In this document: piece after piece, positions 17,846 through 26,369 of the stretch | Layout: each line of letters starts with the position of its first letter | How positions within the stretch are numbered: position 1 is the stretch's first letter | Assembly (NCBI GenBank): GCA_965197635.1 | Contig: CBDANN010000008.1 | Span: forward strand, 744,001-808,000 | Length of the DNA: 64,000 nt | Direction: 5' to 3' | From: Bin87 sp965197635 | Lineage (GTDB): Bacteria > Chloroflexota > Dehalococcoidia > Lucifugimonadales > UBA3495 | Program-made: the position numbers and the translations under genes | The notes under the pieces: generated by a model | The model's input: the letters and a program-made list of their open reading frames with translations, nothing else | Databases searched by the model: none | Told to the model about the DNA's origin: nothing

Positions 17846-18355
17846 TTAGAGGCGCACCCGGGCAATGGCAATGAGAACCCCGCCGATCAGGGCAAGAATT
17901 CCCCACAAGCTCAACACCAAGCCGCTGGTCAGGAACATCGCTATCAGCGTAGTCAGTATGACCGTGCTGCCCGCGATATACATCAACCCACGACTGCGCT
18001 TCAAATTGACCACGCGGCTGATGATCTCGCCGGCGGCATATCCCACCGCCAGGGGCGTGACGATGTAGGATAGTAGCCAGGTCCTAGTGAAGAATCCGAT
18101 CGTAAGCCACAGGATGATCCCTAAAACCACCAGCACGCCCGCAACGACCAACGCTTTCGCGTAATTCGCGGGTCTGACGTCGAAGGTGGGCAGCGGCACC
18201 GGCCTACCGCACTGCCGGCAACGGATCCCCACGGGGGCCTGGACCAGGCAATCGGTGCAAATTGGACGCCGGCACTGGCTGCACGACAAGCCGGTGGGCA
18301 CTGCTGGATGCCAGTGGCAGGTCTTGGTCTGCGGTTCGGTTTGCTGTTCTGCCAT
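17846..18355 (-). CDS. Membrane protein with N-terminal B-box/zinc-ribbon domain
   Basis: 169 aa. The first 50 residues hold paired cysteines and a histidine (CHWHPAVPTGLSCSQC, then CTDCLVQAPVGIRCRQC) typical of small B-box zinc domains seen at the N-terminus of bacterial membrane proteins and rhomboids. Four hydrophobic segments follow (ALVVAGVLVVLGIILWLTIG, then AVGYAAGEI, MYIAGSTVILTTLIAMFL, LWGILALIGGVLIAIA). Function unknown. The stop codon TAA is exactly the target duplication of the IS5-type element. Confidence 0.8.
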   Translation of the reverse strand: MAEQQTEPQTKTCHWHPAVPTGLSCSQCRRPICTDCLVQAPVGIRCRQCGRPVPLPTFDVRPANYAKALVVAGVLVVLGIILWLTIGFFTRTWLLSYIVTPLAVGYAAGEIISRVVNLKRSRGLMYIAGSTVILTTLIAMFLTSGLVLSLWGILALIGGVLIAIARVRL

Positions 18356-18362
18356 GCCTTAG

Positions 18363-19079
18363 TCAGCTCGAATTGTCGCCCCGGTTGCCGGCGCGGGCCA
18401 ACCATTGTTCACGGTCGGCGATGTCCCGGTCCCGCAGCAGGCGATTTACCAGCACCGAACTTCGCGAGACACCGGCCGTGGCCGGCATCCCGTTGGACGC
18501 CAGCCGTTTCACCGCGATCAGGACGGCGCCGCTGCCGGCGAATAGCGCCATCTGTCCGGTGCCGCCGACCAGAAGCCATCGTTCGGGCCACACCACCGCC
18601 ATCGCCGGCAGCAATGCCATGACCACCAGCATCCATTCCGCGGACCGTCGCGTTATCTTCCAACCCGATACGTAAAGGAACAATCCCAACGCGAAAAATA
18701 TGGGCGATATGCCCACTATTCCCCCTGCCCAAACTCCGACGCTGCGTCCTCCTGTCAAACGCAGGAACGGCGACCAACTGTTGCCCAGAATGGTGAACAG
18801 CGGCGTCAGCATCAACAGCCAGGGGGTTCCGTCCAATCCTAACAACCGTTGACCTACCACGATAGGGATGGCTCCCCGCGCCATGTCGAAAGCCGCGATG
18901 GGTAACCACCAACGCCGACCCAACTGGCTAGCCAGGTTGCTGGCGCCCACGTTCCCGCTCCCGTGCAGTCTCAGGTCGATTCCACCGGCAAGCTTGGCCA
19001 GCAGGTATGACACCGGGATTGCCCCGATCAGGTAGGCGGCAACCCACAAGCCCAGCACCTTTGCCGCATCCTCGGACAT
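18363..19079 (-). CDS. plsY: Glycerol-3-phosphate acyltransferase PlsY
   Basis: 238 aa. Membrane acyltransferase that adds the first acyl chain from acyl-phosphate to glycerol-3-phosphate. YLIGAIPVSYLLAKLAGGIDL, HGSGNVGASNLASQLG and ILGNSWSPFLRLTGGRSVGV match the three conserved PlsY motifs, though the usual GGKGVAT is GGRSVGV. ATG 19079 (MSEDAAKVLGLW) is chosen; the frame extends 26 codons upstream without support. It is 7 bases from the zinc-ribbon gene and 46 bases after the PHP gene. Confidence 0.85.
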   Translation of the reverse strand: MSEDAAKVLGLWVAAYLIGAIPVSYLLAKLAGGIDLRLHGSGNVGASNLASQLGRRWWLPIAAFDMARGAIPIVVGQRLLGLDGTPWLLMLTPLFTILGNSWSPFLRLTGGRSVGVWAGGIVGISPIFFALGLFLYVSGWKITRRSAEWMLVVMALLPAMAVVWPERWLLVGGTGQMALFAGSGAVLIAVKRLASNGMPATAGVSRSSVLVNRLLRDRDIADREQWLARAGNRGDNSS

Positions 19080-19125
19080 GGCTTCTTTTGCGTCGTGGCA
19101 AGAGATTGGGGACGGTGCGTCGGTA

Positions 19126-19998
19126 TCAGCGGCGGGCTGCCAGCCGACGGGCTGCATCCTCCAAGCGCTCCACTGACTCCATGGGAGGGCCGTTTATGCC
19201 CGGTAGCGGCTCCCGTGAGTTGCCGCTATGATGATAATCGCTGCCGCCGCACGGGATCAGGTCGTATGCCCTCGCCACGTCCGCCAGCCAATCCACCGTC
19301 GGCTCGTCGTACATCGCGTAGTGCACTTCCATGCCATGCAGTCCAGCCGCTTTCAACTCCTCGACGGTCTCGATCAGCGATTGCTCCGGCTCGGGCTCGT
19401 TGCCCCTGCGCTCGAACCAAGGGTGAGCGAAAACTGCGACTCCGCCTACATCGTTCAAGAGCTTGACCGCATCGGGCGGGGTCAACTTGGATCGCTCGAC
19501 GTAAGCTTTGCCGTTGCGGCCCAAGTACTCGCGAAACGCTTCCGAGGGTTCAGGGAAATAACCGGCTTCGACCAGGGCCTGGGCGATATGGGGGCGTCCT
19601 ACCGAAGCGTCGCCCGCGATCTCCAGAACCCTTGCCCATTCAATGTGCATCCCGAATTCTGCCAGTTTGTGAACCATGCCTTCGCCACGGGCCAGCCGGC
19701 CTTCCCGGAAACCGGCCAGCGTTTCCTGGAAGCCGGCGTCGTTGACATCCATGAAGTAACCCAGCATATGAACTTCGCCACCAGGCACATCGCAGCTCAA
19801 TTCGATGCCGGGGATAAGCCGCATTCCGGGGATTCGGTCCACCGCTCGCTGTGCTTCGGCCAGCCCGGCGGTGGTGTCGTGGTCACTGACGGCAATGGTA
19901 CGAAGGCCCTTGGAGGCGGCGAGCTCGACCAACGCGGTGGGGGTCAGGCGCCCGTCCGACGCGGTGGTGTGCATGTGGAGGTCAACGGATATGGGCAT
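19126..19998 (-). CDS. PHP domain metal-dependent phosphoesterase
   Basis: 290 aa. Metal-binding motifs in order: DLHMHTTASDG (His8, His10), VSDHDTTAG, PGIELSC, VGRPHIAQAL, FAHPWF and GGSDYHH. This is the stand-alone PHP family related to YciV/RNase AM, acting on 3',5'-nucleotide phosphates or short RNA. GGGAG precedes the ATG. It belongs to the minus-strand run rny-ymdB-PHP-plsY. Confidence 0.9.
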   Translation of the reverse strand: MPISVDLHMHTTASDGRLTPTALVELAASKGLRTIAVSDHDTTAGLAEAQRAVDRIPGMRLIPGIELSCDVPGGEVHMLGYFMDVNDAGFQETLAGFREGRLARGEGMVHKLAEFGMHIEWARVLEIAGDASVGRPHIAQALVEAGYFPEPSEAFREYLGRNGKAYVERSKLTPPDAVKLLNDVGGVAVFAHPWFERRGNEPEPEQSLIETVEELKAAGLHGMEVHYAMYDEPTVDWLADVARAYDLIPCGGSDYHHSGNSREPLPGINGPPMESVERLEDAARRLAARR

Positions 19999-20039
19999 TA
20001 GTGCTCCCGGGCTTCATAGGATTCGTGGTGATTAGGTGA

Positions 20040-20813
20040 TTAGTCGAGCTGGCGGTCAATACGAACGATCTCGGCGGCGCGGCCGGACGTGTCGTCTATA
20101 TCAATCAACACCGAATTGAGGATGCAAGTTCCGGACGCAGGTTCAAAGCGTTGGGGCAATCCGGTTCGGAACCGTTCCAGCACGGGCGCGACTTCCGTCC
20201 CGATTACGGAATACAGTGGGCCGGTCATTCCTAGGTCGCTGACGTATGCCGTACCGCCCGGCATGATGCGGGTGTCGGCGGTCGCCACGTGGGTATGCGT
20301 GCCGACCACTGCGCTGACTCGGCCGTCCAGATACCAGGCCAGACCTTGCTTTTCAGAGGTAGCCTCAGCGTGGAAGTCCACCACCACCTTATTGGGGACA
20401 AACCCAAGCTCACTTTCGGCTTCGGCGAGTCGCTTGTCCGCTTCACGGAATGGGCAATCGATGGGCGGCATGAAAACACGCCCTTGCAGGTTCAATACCA
20501 TCACGTCGCCGTGCATCATCCAACCCCGGCCGGGCGCGCCGTAGTAGTTTGCCGGCCGCAGGAGCGGCAGTTCGTCCATGTGGGGCAAAATCTCTTTTTT
20601 GTCCCAGATGTGGTTGCCCGACGTCATGACGTCGACGCCGGCCTGCAACAATGCGTTTGCGGTTTTGGGCGTCAGGCCGAACCCGCCGGCGGTGTTCTCG
20701 GCGTTGGCCGTCACAAGGTCGATATCCAACTCACGGCGCAATTCGGGCAGCAGCTGTGACAGGGCGCCCCGCCCCGGTTTGCCGATTATGTCTCCAATCA
20801 TTAAAACGCGCAT
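20040..20813 (-). CDS. ymdB: YmdB family metallophosphoesterase
   Basis: 257 aa. MIGDIIGKPGR, ANAENTAGGFGL, SGNHIWDKKEI, VVVDFHAEATSEKQG, VGTHTHVATADTRI and YVSDLGMTGP are the signature of the TIGR00282/YmdB phosphodiesterases, which hydrolyse 2',3'-cyclic nucleotides and lie beside RNase Y in many bacteria. Start at ATG 20813 (MRVLMIGD). The usual rny-ymdB neighbour order supports the call. Confidence 0.93.
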   Translation of the reverse strand: MRVLMIGDIIGKPGRGALSQLLPELRRELDIDLVTANAENTAGGFGLTPKTANALLQAGVDVMTSGNHIWDKKEILPHMDELPLLRPANYYGAPGRGWMMHGDVMVLNLQGRVFMPPIDCPFREADKRLAEAESELGFVPNKVVVDFHAEATSEKQGLAWYLDGRVSAVVGTHTHVATADTRIMPGGTAYVSDLGMTGPLYSVIGTEVAPVLERFRTGLPQRFEPASGTCILNSVLIDIDDTSGRAAEIVRIDRQLD

Positions 20814-20880
20814 GGTGGCATCCATAGGGGCGACACATGGCCGCCCCCGGTTGATATTGGCGTCGGTCCCCGAACAGCGG

Positions 20881-22416
20881 CTAGCGGGCGATGCTCTCCT
20901 CGCGGGTTTCGCGTATCACCGTGACCTTGATCTGGCCGGGGAATTGCAGATCTTGAGAAACTTTGCCGGCGATATTGCGGGCCAGACTGGCGCAGGCGAC
21001 ATCGTCCACATCTTCAGGACTGACCATGACGCGCACTTCGCGGCCGGCCTGGATCGCGAAGGCTCGCTGCACACCGTCGAAACTGTAAGCGGTGTCTTCC
21101 AGCTCCCTCAGGCGACGCGTGTACTGCTCGATGGACTCCTTGCGCGCCCCAGGGCGGGCGGCGCTGATGCCATCGGCGGCGGCGACCAGGAAGGATTCAA
21201 TGCTGGAATGGTCATCGTCGTGGTGTTCCAGAACGCAGTTGCACACCAGGGAACCCACTCCGTTGCGAGTAGTCAGGTCATAACCGATCTCGGCGTGAGG
21301 ACCCGGTATTTCGTGGGTGAGGGCTTTGCCGATGTCGTGGAGCAGGCCGCCGGATCGGGCAATTTGTACGTTGGCCCCCACTTCGGACGCCAGCATACCG
21401 GCCAGCAAACCTACTTCAATGGAGTGCGTCAGCACGTTTTCGCCGTAGCTGTATCGGAACTTCAAGCGCCCCAAAAGGCGGATAAGCTCAGGATCCAATC
21501 CGCTGACCCCCACCTCGAAGGTGGCCTCTTCACCGGCTCTCCACATTGTGTCTTCAATTTCTTGCATTGCGCGATTGACGCTTTCCTCGATGCGGGCGGG
21601 TTGGATGCGCCCGTCTTTGACCAACTGCGTCAGCGCCAGCTTGGCGATTTCCCGGCGCACCGGATCAAAGCAGGATAGCGTTACGATGCCGGGCGTGTCA
21701 TCGACGATGATGTCCACTCCGGTTTGGGCTTCCAAAGCCCGTATGTTACGTCCTTCGCGGCCGATGAGACGACCCTTCATCTCATCGTTGGGCAGGGAAA
21801 CAACAGCCGTTGTGCTTTCCGACACGACATCGGTAGCAAGGCGATTGATGGCTAGTGTGAGGATGCGACGGGCGTTGTCATCCGCCCGGGTTTGGTGTTC
21901 CTTCTCCAGCTCGTAATAGCGGCGAGCCAGATCGTGAGAGGCCTCCTCTTCACCGCGCTTGAGCACAATGCCTCGCGCTTCATCGATTGAAAGTGATGCG
22001 ATTCGTTCCAACTCGCGATTGTGCTGGAGCTTCAAATCTTCCGCTTTTTGCAAGGCGGACTGGGCTTGCCCTTCACGCTGTTCCAGTTCGGCTTCTTGAC
22101 TCTCCAGAGATTCCAGTTTGCGGTCGAGCTGTTCCTCTCGCTGGATGTGACGGCGTTCCATGCGGTTAAGCTCGCGCCGTTGCTCCTGGATTTCCTTGTC
22201 CCCGGTTTCCCGTATTCTGAGCGCTTCCTCCTGCGCTTGCAGTAGGATATTGCGCTTTTCCTCTTCGGCCTGGGATGCGGTGGTTGCAGCCTCCTCTAGG
22301 CTGTGTTGTAGTTTGTTGTCGCCTTTTTTCGTGGATAGCAGCAGCCAAACCACTGCTGCTATGCCTGTTGCTAACCCTGCGACCGCCAGGACGACGAGGA
22401 TGATTGTGGTAGGCAT
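20881..22416 (-). CDS. rny: Ribonuclease Y
   Basis: 511 aa endoribonuclease that starts mRNA decay at the membrane. N-terminal helix (TIILVVLAVAGLATGIAAVV), then a long coiled coil rich in E/Q/R (residues about 30-200), KH domain (VSLPNDEMKGRLIGREGRNI, then RALEAQTGVDIIVDDTP), and an HD domain (LLHDIGKALTHE). Full length for the family. GGAGGG lies before the ATG. Operon continues with ymdB 67 bases downstream. Confidence 0.97.
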   Translation of the reverse strand: MPTTIILVVLAVAGLATGIAAVVWLLLSTKKGDNKLQHSLEEAATTASQAEEEKRNILLQAQEEALRIRETGDKEIQEQRRELNRMERRHIQREEQLDRKLESLESQEAELEQREGQAQSALQKAEDLKLQHNRELERIASLSIDEARGIVLKRGEEEASHDLARRYYELEKEHQTRADDNARRILTLAINRLATDVVSESTTAVVSLPNDEMKGRLIGREGRNIRALEAQTGVDIIVDDTPGIVTLSCFDPVRREIAKLALTQLVKDGRIQPARIEESVNRAMQEIEDTMWRAGEEATFEVGVSGLDPELIRLLGRLKFRYSYGENVLTHSIEVGLLAGMLASEVGANVQIARSGGLLHDIGKALTHEIPGPHAEIGYDLTTRNGVGSLVCNCVLEHHDDDHSSIESFLVAAADGISAARPGARKESIEQYTRRLRELEDTAYSFDGVQRAFAIQAGREVRVMVSPEDVDDVACASLARNIAGKVSQDLQFPGQIKVTVIRETREESIAR

Positions 22417-22561
22417 AGACCCTCCTCTGTCCGTCCGAGCATTGGCTCGGGATATTTTTGCCCTGTGTTTATCCTAGTGTTGGCGTCCCGTAAAGTCAAG
22501 GAATGCTCCGGTGGCCGGCGGGCTCCGGATCGCGAATTTTCCAACCGGCCGGCAGCGTGCT

Positions 22562-22595
22562 GATAAAAGGTGAGGCAGGTCAAAACCTGCCTCAC
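22562..22595 (-). terminator. Rho-independent terminator after the cysteine synthase gene
   Basis: Reading leftwards: GTGAGGCAGGT, loop TTTG, ACCTGCCTCAC, then CTTTTATC. It sits 22 bases past the cysK stop and separates this unit from rny. Confidence 0.9.
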
Positions 22596-22617
22596 CGGAC
22601 CATCGTATTGGCGGAAC

Positions 22618-23562
22618 TTACCACCAGATTTTGCCCCGGGCTTCTTTTGCCAACGTTTCGTAGTCTTTGGTCCACAACTGGCTGCTCAGGTATTTCCAGC
22701 CACCATCGGCCAGCAGGCAAACCATGTTGCCGCCTTCCATACGCTCCGCCTGCTTCAACGCGCCGGCGATTACGGAACCGGATGATATGCCGGCGAAGAT
22801 GCCTTCTTTGTTCATCAACTCTTTGGTCATGTAGAAGGAATCAAAGCTGTTGACCAGCAAGCGGTTGTCCAGCAGGTTGATGTCGAGGATGGGCGGGATG
22901 AACCCATCTTCCAAACGGCGCAGGCCCGAAATGAAGTCGTCCGGTTCAGGAGCTACGGCGATTATTCTGATGTCGCTGCGGTGCTCCTTGAGGCGGCGGG
23001 CGTTGCCCATCAGGGTACCCCCGGTGCCCAGGCCGGCCACGAACACGTCAACGTCCGGGAGGTCTTCCACGATTTCCTGGCCGGTACCTTCGTAATGCGC
23101 TTCAGGATTGCCCTCATTCCCGTATTGATACAGCATCAGGTAATCGTGGGGGTTCTGTTCCACCATCTCCTGGGCTACGACCACGCTGCCGTTGGTTCCC
23201 AAGGCGCCGTCGGAAGAGACGATCTCGGCTCCGTAGGCTTCCAGCAATTGGGTTCGCTCAACGGAAACGTTTTCCGGCATCACCACCTTGACCTTATAGC
23301 CCTTCAGCCGACCGATCATCGCCAGTGAGATGCCGGTGTTGCCCGACGTCGGTTCCAGGATGGTCCGGTTGGACGTGATCTCTCCGTCAGCCTCGGCCCG
23401 CTCGATCATTTTCAGAGCGATCCGGTCCTTCACACTGCCGGTGGGGTTCTGGCCCTCCAACTTGGCGTAGATGCGCACGTTTGGGTTGGGGCTGAGGTTT
23501 TGCAGCTCCACCAAAGGGGTGTTGCCAATGGTGGCGATAAGTCCCTTGTATGTGGTACCCAT
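22618..23562 (-). CDS. cysK: Cysteine synthase (CysK/CysM family)
   Basis: 314 aa PLP enzyme making cysteine from O-acetylserine (or O-phosphoserine). GNTPLVEL, the PLP lysine in NPTGSVKDRIA (Lys45), EPTSGNTGISLAMIG, GLGTGGTLMGNARRL and GIFAGISSGSVIAGAL are all present. It lies 29 bases downstream of a MoeB/ThiF-like E1 gene; in actinobacteria a ThiF/MoeZ activates the sulfur carrier CysO for CysM, so a CysM-type role is possible, but no CysO or Mec gene is in view. Confidence 0.92.
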   Translation of the reverse strand: MGTTYKGLIATIGNTPLVELQNLSPNPNVRIYAKLEGQNPTGSVKDRIALKMIERAEADGEITSNRTILEPTSGNTGISLAMIGRLKGYKVKVVMPENVSVERTQLLEAYGAEIVSSDGALGTNGSVVVAQEMVEQNPHDYLMLYQYGNEGNPEAHYEGTGQEIVEDLPDVDVFVAGLGTGGTLMGNARRLKEHRSDIRIIAVAPEPDDFISGLRRLEDGFIPPILDINLLDNRLLVNSFDSFYMTKELMNKEGIFAGISSGSVIAGALKQAERMEGGNMVCLLADGGWKYLSSQLWTKDYETLAKEARGKIWW

Positions 23563-23591
23563 CAGCGGGCCTTTACCAAAGTGGCGCGGGG

Positions 23592-24440
23592 TTACACGGC
23601 TCCGGCGGCGACGGCGAGGGGTTCCGGCACTTCAGCGACGCCGCAGAACACCTCGTAGTCAATCAGTTCTTTGACGGTAGGATGGTCGCCGCACAGCGGA
23701 CACTGGGGATTGCGTCGCAGTCGCACTTCCCGGAATTGCATACTCAGGGCGTCAATCACCAAAAGGCGCGACGACAGCCCCTCACCGATGCCCAGCAGGT
23801 ACTTGAGAGCTTCCGTGGCCTGGATTGAACCCACCAATCCGGTGAGGGCGCCCAGCACGCCGGCCTCGGCGCAGTTGGGCACCATGCCCGGAGGAGGCGG
23901 GGCCGGGAACAGACAGCGGTAGCAGCCCTGGCCGGGCAGGAACACCGTGGCCTGGCCGTCGAAGATAAGTATGCTGCCGTCAATCAGGGGCTTGTTCAGC
24001 AGGTAGCAGGCGTCGTTCACCAGGTAGCGCGTGGCGAAGTTGTCGGCGCCGTTGATGACGATGTCGTACTGGCCGATGATGTCGAAGGCGTTTTCCGACG
24101 TCAGCCAGGTCTCGTGCAGGACCACGTTGACTTCGGGGTTGTAGGCTTGGATGTTGTCTTTGGCCGATTGCACTTTGGGACGGCCAACGTCGGGAGTGTG
24201 GTGCAGGATCTGGCGTTGCAGGTTGGACAGTTCCACCACGTCAAAATCGACGATGCCGAGTTTGCCGACGCCGGCCAGCGCCAGGTACACGGCAGAGGGA
24301 GAACCCAAGCCACCGGCCCCGATAATCAGCGCGCTGGCTTCCATCATCTTGCGCTGACCGGCGCTGCCCACGTCCTGCATGATGATGTGGCGGCTATAGC
24401 GTTTGACCTGATCGGGGGTCAGGCGAAGGGGTTGCACCAT
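23592..24440 (-). CDS. moeB: MoeB/ThiF/HesA family adenylyltransferase
   Basis: 282 aa E1-like enzyme that adenylates the C-terminus of a sulfur carrier protein. RYSRHIIMQDVG, nucleotide motif GAGGLGSPSAVYL (residues 41-53), the RQILHHTPDVGRPK segment, GADNFATRYLVND, and zinc cysteines in CYRC and CPLC are all there. No rhodanese domain at the end. GGGAGGAATCGGAA precedes the ATG. Cotranscribed with the cysteine synthase, which points to cysteine, thiamin or molybdopterin sulfur transfer. Confidence 0.92.
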   Translation of the reverse strand: MVQPLRLTPDQVKRYSRHIIMQDVGSAGQRKMMEASALIIGAGGLGSPSAVYLALAGVGKLGIVDFDVVELSNLQRQILHHTPDVGRPKVQSAKDNIQAYNPEVNVVLHETWLTSENAFDIIGQYDIVINGADNFATRYLVNDACYLLNKPLIDGSILIFDGQATVFLPGQGCYRCLFPAPPPPGMVPNCAEAGVLGALTGLVGSIQATEALKYLLGIGEGLSSRLLVIDALSMQFREVRLRRNPQCPLCGDHPTVKELIDYEVFCGVAEVPEPLAVAAGAV

Positions 24441-24900
24441 TTCCGATTCCTCCCTTTTGGCTGTTTGCGGTACACAATAGAAAACCTGCGTCCGTGGCCG
24501 TCAGATGGCTGCTTTCGGCGGGCGCAGGCGTGATGTCGATGCTGATCTGCCTACCCCTATGTGCTGGGACAGGCGCATACGTCAACTCGTGATTGGGGAC
24601 GCAACATTGCGCGGCTCAGTGTATCGCCGGGCCGCAAACCTTGTCAAGCAACTATGCTTCTCTCGCGTACCGACTTTGACGTTGCGAGGGGCGCAGGAGT
24701 GTAGCAATCCCGGAAACGGACACCACGTTACAGTTAATCGTGGTCAGGCTAAAACGGCCGACGGCACGTTGGCTGAGGTTGATTTTCAGGGGTTTCCCTG
24801 GGTTCGCGGGCGATGCCTCCCGGTTGTGGTTTCCGTTGGTGTTTCGGCTGTTTTGATTGTCTGCCAGAGGATTTAGGTCGGTGTCAGCCCCACGGCCTAG
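24441..24900. other. Intergenic leader of moeB
   Basis: 460 bases with one clear promoter (next entry) and no recognisable gene or riboswitch. It ends at the CTAG target of IS701 copy A. Confidence 0.5.
24618..24647 (-). promoter_or_regulatory. Promoter of the moeB-cysK operon
   Basis: Reading leftwards: TTGACA (24647-24642), 18-base spacer, TACACT (24623-24618). It leaves a leader of about 170 bases before moeB. Confidence 0.75.
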
Positions 24901-25614
24901 TACTACAGTCGCGCTTGCCTTTGGTAGGATAGGCCCATGATTACTGGTGAGAGTGGAGGGGTTGGAAATGGGTCAGACATTACTGGAGCGAGAGGCCGTG
25001 CTGGAGGAAACGCTGGACTGGGAGGCTGGGCTCCAGGCGCTGCACGGGCGTATCGCCCATCGTTTCAGCCGCAGCGAGTCTCGTCAGCGGGTTCTGGCAT
25101 ACCTGCAAGGGTTGCTGGGGTCGGTGGAGCGCAAGAACGGGTGGCAGTTGGCGGAATATGCTGGCGACGCCACCGCCCGACGGGGTGCAGCGGTTGCTGG
25201 CGGTGTACCAGTGGGACGCGGATGAGGTGCGGGACGACCTGCGGCAAGGGTACGTGGTGGAGCATCTGGGCGATGCTGGCGGGGTGCTGGTGGTGGATGA
25301 GACGGGGTTTCTGAAGCAAGGCCAGAAGTCGGTGGGGGTGAAGCGCCAGTACAGCGGCACGGCGGGGAAGGTGGAGAACTGCCAGATCGGAGTGTTCCTG
25401 GCCTATGGCAGCCGAAGGGGCGCGGCCTTTCTGGATCGGGAGCTCTACCTGCCCCAGGAGTGGGCGGAGGATGTGGAGCGGCGGCGGGAAGCCGGTGTCC
25501 CGGAAGGGGTGGTCTTTCATACCAAGGCGCAACTGGCCCAACAGATGATCGCCCGGGCGGTGGCGGCTGGGGTGCTCTTTGGCTGGGTAACTGGGGATAC
25601 GGTGTACGGCAATG

Positions 25615-25631
25615 CTATTGGTCAAAGATCG
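25615..25631 (+). repeat. TTGGTC micro-insert 1 of IS701 copy A
   Basis: CTATTGGTCAAAGATCG directly after the GDTVYGN codons; net about +15 bases compared with the expected family sequence. Shared with copies B and C. Confidence 0.75.
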
Positions 25632-25890
25632 TGTCAACTGCGGCGGTGGCTGGAGGAACAGGGCCTGTCCTACGTGCTGGCGGTGAAGAACAACGAGCCG
25701 TTGTGGGCGGACACGGAGGATGGCTCGGCACAGGTGGCCGCCCGTGAACTGGCCCAGCAGATACCCGATGACCGGTGGCAACGTCTGAGCGCTGGTGAGG
25801 GCAGCAAAGGGCCGCGCCTCTACGATTGGGGTTGGTTGCCGATAGGACCCTGGTCAGCACTGGATCAGGGGCATTGGCTGCTGGTGCGTG

Positions 25891-25906
25891 CTTGGTCAAG
25901 GATCGG
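25891..25906 (+). repeat. TTGGTC micro-insert 2 of IS701 copy A
   Basis: Copy C reads GTGCGTCGCAGCATTGCC here; copy A has GCTTGGTCAAGGATCGG in place of CGCA, a net +13 that shifts the frame. Copy B has the same patch. Confidence 0.85.
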
Positions 25907-26369
25907 GCATTGCCGATCCTGAGGAGCTGGCCTACTACGCCTGTTTTAGTACGGGAGAGGTATCGCTGGCGGAACTGGTGCGCGTGGCTGGCACCCGGTG
26001 GATCATCGAAGACGCCTTCAAGGAGGCCAAACAGGAGGTGGGGCTGGACGAGTATGAGGTACGCCTGTGGGTCGGCTGGTATCGACACATCACCCTGGCG
26101 CTGCTGGCTCATGCCTTTCTGGCGGTAATCCGGTCCTATGCCGCCGGTGGCGATGGTAAAAGGGGGATAGGTGCGTGGGAGAACTCATCCCACTGACCGT
26201 GCCCGAGGTCAGACAGTTGCTATGCCGGCTGCTGTGGCTGCCCCGTGGCAGTCCTGCCCTGACCATCCACTGGTCGGGATGGAGACGGCGGCACCAGGCC
26301 CGAGCCATGCAATGCCACTACCGGAGACGCCTTCAGAAACCTTCATCACAAGCGCGACTGTAGTACTAG

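Larger units (their letters stand above)
24968..26196 (+). pseudogene. IS701 family transposase, frameshifted (copy A)
   Basis: DDE transposase homologous to the open 403-aa copy at 58041-59252. Catalytic regions seen: VVDETGFLKQG, WVTGDTVYG, RWIIEDAFKEAK. It is broken by an early shift near 25175 (an extra base in GACGCCACCGCCC) and by a 17-base patch replacing 4 bases at 25891-25906. A third irregularity at 25615-25631, right after GDTVYGN, replaces the following codons but keeps the frame. The last two carry the TTGGTC core. Confidence 0.88.
24901..26365 (+). mobile_element. IS701 family element, copy A
   Basis: 1465 bp, perfect 17-bp inverted repeats TACTACAGTCGCGCTTG (24901-24917 and 26349-26365) and a CTAG target duplication (24897-24900, 26366-26369). 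Closely related to copy C at 57974. The right side abuts the IS1380 copy 2 fragment. Confidence 0.93.

Noticed and set aside
20578..21678. Long plus-strand open frame over rny
   Set aside because: Mirror of a real GC-rich gene; no ribosome site or known motifs, while rny on the other strand is complete.
24505..24876. Possible gene upstream of moeB
   Set aside because: No ribosome site or family, and it lies across the moeB promoter on the other strand.
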